Part shown: in pieces, positions 1 through 7,477 of the stretch
How the letters are laid out: each line of letters starts with the position of its first letter
How positions within the stretch are numbered: the stretch's first letter is position 1
Source of the DNA: JAIBJN01 sp963839745
GTDB lineage: Bacteria; Actinomycetota; Thermoleophilia; Gaiellales; Gaiellaceae
Reading direction: 5' to 3'
Assembly: GCA_963839745.1 (NCBI GenBank)
Contig: CAWIWC010000001.1
Location: 62,001 to 126,000, forward strand
Length of the DNA: 64,000 nt
Program-made: the position numbers and the translations under genes
The notes under the pieces: model-generated
The model's database searches: none
What the model saw: only the letters and a program-made list of their open reading frames with translations
Told to the model about the DNA's origin: nothing

Positions 1-1
1 C

Positions 2-238
2 GAGGTGGCGACCCGCGAGCGCGCGAAGACCCAGGCCGCGGCGGCGGCGCTCCACGAGCGCCATCCCGAGGCGGTCGGCCTCCGTTGGTGGTCGACGTTC
101 GACCCGGCCTGGGCGAACGTCACGCTCTTCGACAGGGCCTCGGACGCGCTCGAAGTGAAGGACGTGCGCGAGCTCCGGCTGGAGGACGACGCGGTGGGGG
201 AGGCCGCATGGTTCCTGGGCCTGCGCGTGGCAGCGTGA
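2..238 (+). CDS. RES-domain protein, C-terminal fragment (cut by window edge)
   Basis: The frame is open from the first bases of the window, so this is the 3' end of a longer gene; the internal GTG at base 5 is unlikely to be the true start. The 78 visible residues contain a GLRWWS segment followed by LFDRASDALEV. This matches the pattern near the C-terminus of RES-domain proteins, where a small aromatic/Ser segment precedes an LFdRA..aLe strand. RES proteins degrade NAD+ and often act as toxins paired with an upstream Xre/MbcA/ParS-type antitoxin, which would lie outside this window. The family call is by motif only, and the catalytic Arg and Glu are not visible. Confidence 0.45.
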   Translation, partial: EVATRERAKTQAAAAALHERHPEAVGLRWWSTFDPAWANVTLFDRASDALEVKDVRELRLEDDAVGEAAWFLGLRVAA

Positions 239-240
239 AG

Positions 241-259
241 GGAGCCCGGGCTCGGCTCC
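241..259 (+). terminator. weak terminator-like hairpin after the RES fragment
   Basis: GGAGCC and GGCTCC form a 6-bp stem around a 7-nt loop, two bases after the RES stop codon. A moderately T-rich run (GGTTTCCTTC) follows. The short stem and imperfect T tract make this only a candidate. Confidence 0.35.
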
Positions 260-272
260 GGTTTCCTTCAAC

Positions 273-291
273 TTGACATAACGCCCGTTAT
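273..291. promoter_or_regulatory. TTGACA box overlapping a perfect palindrome (candidate operator)
   Basis: A consensus -35 hexamer TTGACA (273-278) runs into the inverted repeat ATAACG-CC-CGTTAT (278-291). No good -10 follows at 17 bp. The repeat looks like a repressor operator placed on a promoter, upstream of the sigma-factor gene at 510. No regulator gene is adjacent inside the window. Confidence 0.35.
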
Positions 292-426
292 CGTGCATTG
301 CCCGTGCTCCAGCCATGATGGGCTAGACAAGGCGGATCGCAAATCTCCGCGGGACGGCGCCCCGGATATCGGCGCGTTCGAGTGGCGCTAAGGCATGGTG
401 GGGCCGCCGCCCTGGCCGCTCGGGGT

Positions 427-454
427 TTGACTTGACCGCCGCTATGGGTAGGGT
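427..454 (+). promoter_or_regulatory. candidate sigma-70 promoter of the first sigma gene
   Basis: TTGACT (427-432) and TAGGGT (449-454) are separated by 16 bp and lie about 55 bp upstream of the TTG start at 510. A second overlapping TTGACC sits at 432-437. Assigned by consensus only. Confidence 0.4.
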
Positions 455-509
455 AAGCGCGGCAGGGCTGCAGCTGCCGCATTCTCTTCCCACCTCGTAT
501 TGACGCCGC

Positions 510-1583
510 TTGAAAAATCCCCGAATGCCTGCTGACGAGGCTGCGAACAACGTCAGCCAGCACGAGGAGCTTCAGCCGCTGCTGGAGCGTGCTGACGCGT
601 CCGGCGTGATCGAGGCGACCGAGCTCCGCGAGGCGCTCGAGACCCTCGACCTCGACCCCGCCGACGTCGAGACGCTCCAGAAGGAGCTCGAAGAGCGCGG
701 CATCGAGGTCGTCGACCGCCAGAAGGAGCCGGCGCCGCCGATTCCGGGCACCGAGGTGCTCGAGACGACGACGGACGCGCTCCAGCTCTTCCTACGGGAG
801 ATCGGGCGGCACCCGCTGCTCACCGCCGCGGACGAGGTCGAGCTCTCCAAGCGGATCGAGCGCGGCGACATGGAGGCGAAGAAGCGCATGATCGAGTGCA
901 ACCTGCGCCTCGTCGTCTCGATCGCGAAGAACTACCGGAACCAGGGCCTTCCCTTCCTCGACCTCATCCAGGAGGGAATGTTCGGCCTGATCCGCGCCGT
1001 GGAGAAGTTCGAGTGGCAGCGCGGGCTCAAGTTCTCGACATACGCGACCTGGTGGATCCGCCAGGCGGTCGCTCGCGCGATCGCCGACAAGGCGCGCACG
1101 ATCCGCGTCCCCGTCCACGTGGTCGAGCGGATGCAGAAGATGCACCGCGCCGAGCGGCACCTCTGGACGCAGCTCGCCCGCGAGCCTTCCCTCGAGGAGA
1201 TCGCTGACGAGGCCGGCCTCCCGCTGCAGCAGGCGATCGAGGTCAGGGCGGCCGCAAGGGCCTCCACGAGCCTCGACCAGCCGATCGGCGAGCAGGAGGA
1301 CGCGGTCTTCGGCGACCTCGTTGCCGGCGACGACCCCCTTCCCGACGAGGTGACCGAGAAGCGGCTCCAGAAGGAGGCGCTCGACCGCGCCCTCGAGTCG
1401 CTCCCCGAGCGCGACAGGCGCGTCCTGGAGCTCCGCTACGGCCTGCGCGGCGAGGAGCCGCACACGCTCGAGCACATCGGCAGGCGGCTCGGCATCACGC
1501 GCGAGCGCGTCCGCCAGATCGAGATCGAGTCTCTCTCGCGCCTAGCCTCGCTGCGCGAGATCGAGGCCGTCGGCATGCACTAG
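510..1583 (+). CDS. primary-type RNA polymerase sigma-70 factor with region 1.1
   Basis: This 357-residue sigma factor directs RNA polymerase to housekeeping-type promoters. Residues about 15-72 resemble region 1.1 (LREALETLDL, ERGIEVVD), and residues 90-120 are region 1.2. Region 2 spans roughly 128-200 with DLIQEG, KFSTYATWWIRQA and ARTIRVPVH; region 3 follows; region 4 (290-350) ends with the helix-turn-helix LGITRERVRQIE. The start is TTG at 510; an in-frame ATG at 525 is the alternative. It lacks the long acidic insert of the second sigma factor at 2432-3433. The presence of region 1.1 makes it the better candidate for the vegetative RpoD/SigA, but which of the two is primary cannot be settled from sequence. 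Its 3' end overlaps the antisense CpsB-like gene by 42 bp. Confidence 0.9.
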   Translation: MKNPRMPADEAANNVSQHEELQPLLERADASGVIEATELREALETLDLDPADVETLQKELEERGIEVVDRQKEPAPPIPGTEVLETTTDALQLFLREIGRHPLLTAADEVELSKRIERGDMEAKKRMIECNLRLVVSIAKNYRNQGLPFLDLIQEGMFGLIRAVEKFEWQRGLKFSTYATWWIRQAVARAIADKARTIRVPVHVVERMQKMHRAERHLWTQLAREPSLEEIADEAGLPLQQAIEVRAAARASTSLDQPIGEQEDAVFGDLVAGDDPLPDEVTEKRLQKEALDRALESLPERDRRVLELRYGLRGEEPHTLEHIGRRLGITRERVRQIEIESLSRLASLREIEAVGMH

Positions 1584-2280
1584 GCCCTCGAGCGCCGCTC
1601 CGGTGAAGAGCGCGTCGGCGCGCTCCGCTCCCACGCGGCCCAGCGCCAGCTCGTGGGCCGCGTCCAGAAACGGCGGCCGGGCGCTGCGATGCCCGTCCGA
1701 GGCCACGAGGTCGGCAAGGCCGTTTTCGACGAGACGCCAGCCCTCCTCCGCCTGCTCCGGCCCGTGGTAGCCGAGCAGGCTGGTGGCGTTGACCTGCAGG
1801 AGCCAGTCCCGCTCCCTGAAGGCGTCCGCGGCACCCGGGCGCTCACGAACGCTCTCCGCACGCTCGGGGTGGGCGACGATCGGGGTGAGCCCATGGGCCT
1901 CGATGTGCTCTGCGAGGCGCTCAGCGAGCGCGAGAGGGCCGTGGAACGGCACCTCCATGAGGACGGCCGGCAGGTCCCCGAGGCGATAACGCGCGGGATC
2001 CTCCTCCAGCAGCGGCTCGGAGGGGGTCAGCTCCCAGCCGAGGCGTAGGTCGACCCCGTGCGGCACGAGCTCGGCCGCCATCTCGGCGTGCGCCGCCCGC
2101 ACCGCGCTGCTCGCGCCCGGGTGTCAGCGGCAGCGACGGCCAGACGTGCGGCGTGCCGAAGAGCGTGCGCGTCCCGTGGCGTCCGGCGTCGAGGCAGAGC
2201 GCCAGGCCGGCCTCGACCGAAGGTGCGCCGTCGTCCCCGGAGGGCACGACGTGGGAATGGATGTCGACGTAGCCGGGCAC
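1542..2280 (-). pseudogene. CpsB/CapC-type PHP phosphatase, frameshifted
   Basis: Two frames on the minus strand join into one PHP-domain protein of about 245 residues. The first encodes MPGYVDIHSHVVPSGDDG (HxH metal motif) up to PLTPGREQR. The second continues from VRAAHAEM through LRLGWELTP, IVAHPERAE and SDGHR, all typical of CpsB/YwqE protein-tyrosine phosphatases that act on bacterial tyrosine kinases in polysaccharide export. Removing one base near 2103 restores a single frame. Motifs on both sides are intact, so the break is recent or a sequencing error. The C-terminal end overlaps the 3' end of the sigma gene. No capsule genes are nearby. Confidence 0.75.
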
Positions 2281-2315
2281 TCCCCCACGCTACCCGCAGG
2301 AGGCGCGGCGGGGCC

Positions 2316-2414
2316 TCAGGCCGACTGGATGAGCGCCCACACGAGGATCGGCATGGCGACCGCCGCGTAGACGAGGAAGAGGCCTGTCCAGATGTGAGAG
2401 AGACTGGTCTTCAT
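2316..2414 (-). CDS. 32-residue single-pass membrane peptide (candidate small gene)
   Basis: A short frame starts 17 bases after the stop of the downstream-reading sigma gene and encodes MKTSLSHIWTGLF followed by a hydrophobic stretch (residues 10-30) ending WALIQSA. The composition is that of one transmembrane helix with a basic/polar N-terminus. No strong ribosome binding site precedes the ATG, so translation would depend on coupling to the sigma gene. I do not recognise a family. Confidence 0.35.
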   Translation of the reverse strand: MKTSLSHIWTGLFLVYAAVAMPILVWALIQSA

Positions 2415-2431
2415 GCCGCAGGGTGGGCGGG

Positions 2432-3433
2432 CTACTCGGCCCGCAGGTAGAGCCGAAGCTCGGGCGCGACGGCCTGGAGCTCGCGCAGCGCGCGGGACTC
2501 CAGCTGGCGCACGCGCTCGCGCGTGACGCCGAGCTCGCCGCCGACCTCCTCGAGGGTCTTGGGGATCTGCCCGTTGAGGCCGAAGCGCAGCTCGAGAACG
2601 TGGCGCATGCGCTCGTTCAGCGAGGCGAGAGCCTCCTGGAGCTCGACACCACGAAGAAGCTCGGCGAGCACCGTGTCCGGCTGGTCGGAGTTCTCGTCCT
2701 CGATCATGTCTCCGTACATCGAGTCGCCGTCGCCCACGGGCGTCTCGAGGCTGACGGGATCCTCGACGAGGTCGAAGAGCTCGTGGACGCGCTTGAGCTC
2801 GAGGCCGCTCTCCGCCGCGATCTCCTCCGGCAGCGGGTCGCGGTTCAATTTCTGGGTGAGCACGCGCCGGGCGCGCATGACGCGCCTGACCTGGTCGACG
2901 ACGTGCACGGGCAGGCGGATCGTCCGGCCCTGGTCGGCGATCGCCCGCGTGACGGCCTGGCGGATCCACCACGTCGCATAGGTGGAGAGCTTGAAGCCCA
3001 TGCGGTAGTCGAACTTCTCGACCGCGCGGATCAGCCCGAGGTTGCCCTCCTGGATCAGGTCGAGCAGCGGGACGCCGGAGTTGACGTAGTTCCTCGTGAT
3101 CGACATCACGAGGCGCAGGTTGCACTCGATCAGGCGGCGCTTCGCCCACTCGTCGCCCTCGTCCTTGCGGCGCGCGAGCTCGCGCTCCTCGGCCGGGGTC
3201 AGGAGGCGGCCGTCGCCGATCTGGCGGACGTAGAGCTTGAGCGGATCCTGCGTGGGCGCAGCGACAGCGGCGACGGGCTTTTCGTCGTCGTCGGCTTCCT
3301 CCTCGTCCTGCTCCTCGGCCTCGGCCTCTTCGGCCTCCGCCTCGGGCTCAGGATCGGGGACGAGCTCGAGCTTCGGCTCGTCGACCTTGACGGGCTGGGG
3401 CTCGCTCGGGAGTTCCGCAGAAGAGTGCTCCAC
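2432..3433 (-). CDS. second primary-type sigma-70 factor with acidic N-terminus
   Basis: This 333-residue protein has a very acidic N-terminal segment (residues 20-55, mostly Glu, Asp and Ala). Region 1.2 follows at about 62-95 (DPLKLYVRQIGDGRLL), then region 2 with NLGLIRAVEKFDYR and STYATWWIRQAVTRAI, region 3, and region 4 with ELGVTRERVRQLESRAL. It is group 1/2 by architecture but has no recognisable region 1.1; the acidic segment takes that place. The start is GTG with a GGGGAG purine run just upstream. It reads opposite to the first sigma gene and divergently from the glutamine amidotransferase at 3617. A small membrane-peptide frame follows its stop codon. Confidence 0.9.
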   Translation of the reverse strand: MEHSSAELPSEPQPVKVDEPKLELVPDPEPEAEAEEAEAEEQDEEEADDDEKPVAAVAAPTQDPLKLYVRQIGDGRLLTPAEERELARRKDEGDEWAKRRLIECNLRLVMSITRNYVNSGVPLLDLIQEGNLGLIRAVEKFDYRMGFKLSTYATWWIRQAVTRAIADQGRTIRLPVHVVDQVRRVMRARRVLTQKLNRDPLPEEIAAESGLELKRVHELFDLVEDPVSLETPVGDGDSMYGDMIEDENSDQPDTVLAELLRGVELQEALASLNERMRHVLELRFGLNGQIPKTLEEVGGELGVTRERVRQLESRALRELQAVAPELRLYLRAE

Positions 3434-3616
3434 GTCTCCCCTATCGGCGGTGGTTCGGAGCGGGCTTGAGCGCGTTCCACCGATAAGGGGGATGAAAAGG
3501 GTTTCGCCTCGCGTCGAGGTTGGTAGTGTCTTGTTCAGACGGACGCGTGGTGGTCGATGCGGCCTCTTGCGATCACAGTCGTCCGGAGATCTGCCTAGGA
3601 TCGGAGTGCGGACGTC

Positions 3617-4420
3617 GTGTGCGGAATTGCGGGATACAGCCTGAGTGACGATTCAGCGGTCGATCAGACCCTGTCGACTCAGACGCTCCTGGCCGCAATC
3701 TCCGAGCGCGGATCCGACGCCGTCGGCTACGGCTATCGCGGCCGCGGCGTCGAGCTCGCGGTGCACAAGCAGCGCGGCGGTGCGAGCGCGTTCCTCGACA
3801 GGCTCGCCGTTCCCGCGGGCGCGCGGCAGGTGCTCGTCCACGTGCGCGATTACACGAAGGGCCATCCCAGCCTGACGGCCAACAACCACCCGATCCGCCA
3901 CGGATCGGTGGTCGGCATCCACAACGGGATCATCGTGAACGACGAGGAGATCCTCGCCTCGCACGGCTTCGACCGGGCCGAGCCCGGGATGACCGTGGAT
4001 TCCGAGGCGATCTTTGCCCTGGCCGAGGAGGCCTCCAGCCGGCCGACGGCGCTCGAGGAGCTGCACGGGTCCATGGCCTCCGCCTGGATGGACGAACGGG
4101 AGCCCGACGTCCTCTATCTCGCGCGCGGCATCGGCCGCCCGCTCTGGATCGGAGAGGGCAAGCAGGAGCTCTTCTTCGCCTCCACGCACCAGGCGCTCCA
4201 GCTCGTCGAGCGCTACACGAAGCTGCGGCTCCGCAAGCGTGAGCTCGGCGAAGGCACGCTCGTCGCCATCGTCGACGGGCGCGTCGCCCGCTCCGACTCG
4301 TTCGAGCCCGACCACACCTTCGTGGAGGACACACTGCTCCCGCCCGTGAGGGCGCCCGAGGAGGCACGCTCGTGCCTCGCCCGCCTGGCGGCGATCACCG
4401 CCGCCGCCGCGGCGCGCTAG
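3617..4420 (+). CDS. stand-alone class II (Ntn) glutamine amidotransferase domain protein
   Basis: The 267-residue protein begins MCGIAGYS, so removal of the initiator leaves the N-terminal nucleophile Cys2 used by class II amidotransferases to release ammonia from glutamine. Further GlmS/PurF-like motifs are Arg77 (HVRDYT), NHPI (90-93), HNG (102-104) and DSE (128-130). The protein stops after this domain: there are no SIS domains as in GlmS, no PRTase as in PurF and no synthetase domain. Its acceptor partner is unknown and not encoded next door. It starts with GTG and has a TAGGAT -10-like box at 3596-3601, implying a very short leader. It converges on the repeat protein, with a 26-bp overlap. 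Confidence 0.8.
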   Translation: MCGIAGYSLSDDSAVDQTLSTQTLLAAISERGSDAVGYGYRGRGVELAVHKQRGGASAFLDRLAVPAGARQVLVHVRDYTKGHPSLTANNHPIRHGSVVGIHNGIIVNDEEILASHGFDRAEPGMTVDSEAIFALAEEASSRPTALEELHGSMASAWMDEREPDVLYLARGIGRPLWIGEGKQELFFASTHQALQLVERYTKLRLRKRELGEGTLVAIVDGRVARSDSFEPDHTFVEDTLLPPVRAPEEARSCLARLAAITAAAAAR

Positions 4421-5030
4421 CTCCCTCCTCCACCCCGCTCGGCTGCAGGCGTGCTCCCAGCGCGGCGAGGAAGTTCGTCCACCCGCCGCGGCCACCGGCG
4501 AAGAGCCGGTAGACCTGCCACTCGGAGAGCATGGACCCGTCGCGTCTGCGGGCCTCGGCCCAGTCGGCGAACCGCGGCAGGCGTCCGAGGTCGGCGGCAA
4601 GCCGCTTCCCCTGCAGGAGCGCCCGCTCGCGCCGCTCCTCGCGGCGCGGCACGTCGAAGCCGGCTGCGCGCAGGGCGTTCGAGAGCGAGCCGAAGCTGTG
4701 CCAGTAGAGCGACTTCGAGGGAAGTGCTGCACGGCGGGCGTCCAGGTCCCGGCCCGTCGGCGTGCGCCCCAACTCGTCGCCGAGCGTGCGCAGCTGGAGG
4801 AGCAGCTCGTCCTTCGTGGCGAAGCGGCGCGGAACGAGCCCCGCGCGGCGCTTGGCATCGTTCCAGGTGCCGAAGCGCTCGACGACGGTTTGCGGATGGG
4901 CGCGGGCCCGCGGGTCGTCGGCGAACTCGCGCATGGTCGGCGAGCGCCGGAGCCGCCGGGCGCACTCGGTCAGCTCGGCGAGGAGGTCCTCGTCCGAGTA
5001 GCGCCGCCGGGAACGGGCCTTGCCTGCCAC
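4395..5030 (-). CDS. protein of three homing-endonuclease-associated repeats
   Basis: The 211 residues are three copies of one helical module. Unit 1 (about 10-65) has DEDLLAELTECARRL...RSPTMREF...RFGTWNDAKRRAGL. Unit 2 (about 70-125) has LLQLRTLGDELGRTPT...SFGSLSNALRAAGF. Unit 3 (about 130-195) has LAADLGRLPRFADW...GGWTNFLAALG. Each unit follows the pattern of the homing endonuclease-associated repeat family (Pfam HNH_repeat), thought to bind DNA beside HNH nuclease domains. No HNH or other nuclease motif is present, so this is probably a DNA-binding protein rather than an endonuclease. The tail is highly basic. The GTG start is preceded by an AGGCGAG site that lies inside a hairpin (5032-5060). 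Confidence 0.7.
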   Translation of the reverse strand: MAGKARSRRRYSDEDLLAELTECARRLRRSPTMREFADDPRARAHPQTVVERFGTWNDAKRRAGLVPRRFATKDELLLQLRTLGDELGRTPTGRDLDARRAALPSKSLYWHSFGSLSNALRAAGFDVPRREERRERALLQGKRLAADLGRLPRFADWAEARRRDGSMLSEWQVYRLFAGGRGGWTNFLAALGARLQPSGVEEGASAPRRRR

Positions 5031-5031
5031 C

Positions 5032-5060
5032 GCTCGCCTCGGGACACAGTCTAGGCGAGC
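5032..5060 (-). promoter_or_regulatory. hairpin enclosing the ribosome binding site of the repeat protein
   Basis: GCTCGCCT and AGGCGAGC form a perfect 8-bp stem with a 13-nt loop. In the minus-strand transcript the 3' arm contains the purine-rich AGGCGAG just before the GTG at 5030. The hairpin also sits directly after the sulfotransferase stop codon. It could terminate that transcript, mask the next gene's ribosome binding site, or both. Confidence 0.4.
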
Positions 5061-5063
5061 AGG

Positions 5064-5906
5064 TTAGACGCGCTGCAAGTAGCCCAGCTCTTCGAGGAGG
5101 TCGCCCGCCTCGGCGAGGACGTCGGCCAACTCCTCCTCGGTCAGGTCGCGCGCGTAGCGCCCGATCGACTCGGTGTGCGCCTTGCGGAGCGCGGCGATCA
5201 TGTCCGGCGCCGAGATGTCCAGCGCCTCGGCGAGCTCCGTGCCAACGGCCTCGGGGTCGGTCGCCATGCGCTCGTAGCGCACCTCGGTCACCGGAACCCC
5301 CGAGGTGCGCACGGCGGTGACGTACCTCCTCCACGCCCAGGCCGCCCTGCGGGCGTCGCTGACCTGGGGGAACTCGTCGCGGCGCTCCTCCTCGACCCAG
5401 AAGCGGGCCCTGGGCCCGAAGGGCGGGCCGGCGTAGTCGCGGCCCTTGTTCTCGGCGCGGAGCCACCCGCGCTCGAGCAGGGAGCAGACGACGTCGCGGC
5501 CGTCGCGGAGCGCGTGGACGACCCTGCCCTGGGGGAAGGCCTCGACGACGGCCGGAAGGATGTGGGCCATCTCGGGCGTCTGCTCGACGGGCCGGATGCC
5601 GCCCACGAGGCTGAGGCGCCTCGCGCGAATGAGCAGCCGGCGGATCTGCGCCGCCGTCTCCGCCTGGTCGAGATGGGCGATGCGGCGGATGGCGTCCTTG
5701 AGCGGCTCGACCTCGCCGAGGTCGAGCAGGCCGGGCACCGAGCCGATCGACTCGCCGAGGAACGTCGTGCCGGACCTCGGGCTGCCGACGACGAAGACGT
5801 AGCGATCGTCGCGGCGTCCGAAGCGCTGCCGCGAGAGCGGCGCCTTGGGCAGGATCCGCTTGGTCGCGCGCAGCTGCAGCTCGGCGGAATGAAGCAGGTC
5901 GTTCAC
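5064..5906 (-). CDS. sulfotransferase family protein
   Basis: The protein carries VGSPRSGTTFL near residue 40, which is the 5'-phosphosulfate-binding loop of PAPS-dependent sulfotransferases. HALRDGRDVVCSLLERG further on matches the 3'-phosphate-binding Arg/Ser region, and ends with AWRRY and RYERM in the usual order. I chose the GTG at 5906 (about 280 residues) because conservation begins there; the frame stays open upstream to 6080, but that extension is low-complexity antisense leader. Such enzymes sulfate glycans, lipids or small molecules; the acceptor cannot be deduced. The gene is divergent from murT. Confidence 0.8.
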   Translation of the reverse strand: MNDLLHSAELQLRATKRILPKAPLSRQRFGRRDDRYVFVVGSPRSGTTFLGESIGSVPGLLDLGEVEPLKDAIRRIAHLDQAETAAQIRRLLIRARRLSLVGGIRPVEQTPEMAHILPAVVEAFPQGRVVHALRDGRDVVCSLLERGWLRAENKGRDYAGPPFGPRARFWVEEERRDEFPQVSDARRAAWAWRRYVTAVRTSGVPVTEVRYERMATDPEAVGTELAEALDISAPDMIAALRKAHTESIGRYARDLTEEELADVLAEAGDLLEELGYLQRV

Positions 5907-6076
5907 GGGCCGTATGGTGGCAGTTTCGGCCGCTAGGAGGCGGCCGCGAGCGGAGGCTTGGTTCCTTCTCGTTCCTCTCTCCGCGCACGGTGGCGCAGGC
6001 CGCAGTTCATTCCCACACACGACGCTAGGGCCGAAGCGCGGTTCGCACCTCCCCCCTTTGGGGATTCGACCGCGAT

Positions 6077-6092
6077 TCACTCGTTCGAGTGA
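6077..6092. promoter_or_regulatory. inverted repeat covering the murT start codon
   Basis: TCACTCG and CGAGTGA form a perfect 7-bp inverted repeat with a TT spacer, and the right arm contains the GTG start codon of murT (6089). It could be an operator or a short RNA hairpin that hides the start codon. It may also be chance. Confidence 0.3.
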
Positions 6093-7477
6093 CGAATAGA
6101 CTGGAGTGCGTGCGCCTGGGGCTGGAGATCGCTGTCGCGCGCGCCGCCGGGCGTCTTTCGCAGCTTGCGGGACGGGGCGGCGGCACGACCCTGCCCGGCA
6201 AGATCCTGGCGACGATCGACCCCGGCGCGCTGGGGAATCTCGCCGGCAGGCTGCCCCTCGGATCGGCCCTCGTCTCGGCCACGAACGGGAAGACGACGAC
6301 GGCCGGAATGGTCGCGGAGATCCTCGGAAAACGGCTCAGGCTGGCCCACAACCGGGCCGGCGCGAACCTCGTCTCGGGCGTCACGTCGGCGCTCCTGGCG
6401 TACCCGGACTCCGAGCTGGGCCTCTTCGAGGTGGACGAGGGAGCGTTTCCCGACGTCGCGCGGCGGGTCGGGCCGCAGGCGGTGCTGCTCGGCAACCTCT
6501 TCCGCGATCAGCTGGACCGCTACGGCGAGCTCGAGCTGATCGCCGAGCGCTGGCGCGAGAGCGTGAGGGCGCTGCCGGAGGGCGCCTGGGTGGTTGCAAA
6601 CGGCGACGATCCGCTCGTGGCGGACATCGCCAGGGGCCGCGAGACCGCGTTCCGCTTCGGCCTCGACGATCCGAGGGTCGCGCGCGAGCGCCTCCCCCAC
6701 GCCGCCGACTCGAAGTACTGCAGCGTCTGCGCCAGCCCCTACGTCTACGAGGCCGCGTACGTCGGCCACCTCGGCGACTGGGCGTGCCCCACATGCGGGC
6801 TCGCGCGGCCGCCGCTCGACGTCGTCGCCCGCGAGATCGAACTCGAGGGCCTGGAGCGCGTCGGCTTCGACCTCGTGACCCCGCAGGGCGCGACGCGCAT
6901 CGACCTCGCCCTTCCTGGTCTCTACAACGTCTACAACGCGGTGGCGGCGGCCTCCCTCTCACTCGTCCTGGGCGCGACGCTCGACGAGGTCGCCGAGGGA
7001 ATCGGACGCTTCCGGCCGGCCTTCGGGCGCTTCGAGCGCATCCCAGCGGGCGACCGGACGGTGCTGCTCCTGCTCGTCAAGAACCCCGCGGGCGCCAACG
7101 AGGCCGTGCGGACGCTGACCGCCGGGGGGCCGCCGCGCGTCGTCGTCGTCGCCCTCAACGACGACATCGCGGACGGCCGCGACGTCTCGTGGATCTGGGA
7201 CGTGGACTTCGAGCCGCTCCTGGAGGGCCTGGAGCGCCTGGTTGCCACCGGCTCCCGGGCCCAGGAGCTCGCGCTCCGCTTCAAGTACGGCGGGCTCGAC
7301 CCCGACGCGATCGAGGTCGTGCCGCACCTCGAGCAGGCTCTCGACCGCGGTCTGGAGCTGACGCCGGCGGGCGGCGAGCTGGTCGTTCTCCCCACCTACA
7401 CGGCCATGCTGGCGCTGCGGCGGATCGTCGCCGAGCGCGGCCTCGTGCGGCCCTACTGGGAGGGGGCGGCGGCGTGA
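6089..7477 (+). CDS. murT: lipid II isoglutaminyl synthase (glutamine-hydrolysing), MurT subunit
   Basis: MurT is a Mur-ligase-like ATPase that, with GatD, amidates the alpha-carboxyl of D-Glu in lipid II to D-isoglutamine. The 462-residue protein has the Mur ATP loop SATNGKTTT (63-71). A four-cysteine zinc ribbon (CSVC near 211-214, CPTC near 232-235) is inserted in the central domain as in known MurT. A C-terminal DUF1727-type domain includes WIWDVDFEPL. The GTG start at 6089 overlaps an inverted repeat, and a GTG at 6110 is a possible alternative. The stop overlaps the gatD start (GTGA), as expected for a two-subunit enzyme. Confidence 0.93.
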   Translation: MTNRLECVRLGLEIAVARAAGRLSQLAGRGGGTTLPGKILATIDPGALGNLAGRLPLGSALVSATNGKTTTAGMVAEILGKRLRLAHNRAGANLVSGVTSALLAYPDSELGLFEVDEGAFPDVARRVGPQAVLLGNLFRDQLDRYGELELIAERWRESVRALPEGAWVVANGDDPLVADIARGRETAFRFGLDDPRVARERLPHAADSKYCSVCASPYVYEAAYVGHLGDWACPTCGLARPPLDVVAREIELEGLERVGFDLVTPQGATRIDLALPGLYNVYNAVAAASLSLVLGATLDEVAEGIGRFRPAFGRFERIPAGDRTVLLLLVKNPAGANEAVRTLTAGGPPRVVVVALNDDIADGRDVSWIWDVDFEPLLEGLERLVATGSRAQELALRFKYGGLDPDAIEVVPHLEQALDRGLELTPAGGELVVLPTYTAMLALRRIVAERGLVRPYWEGAAA

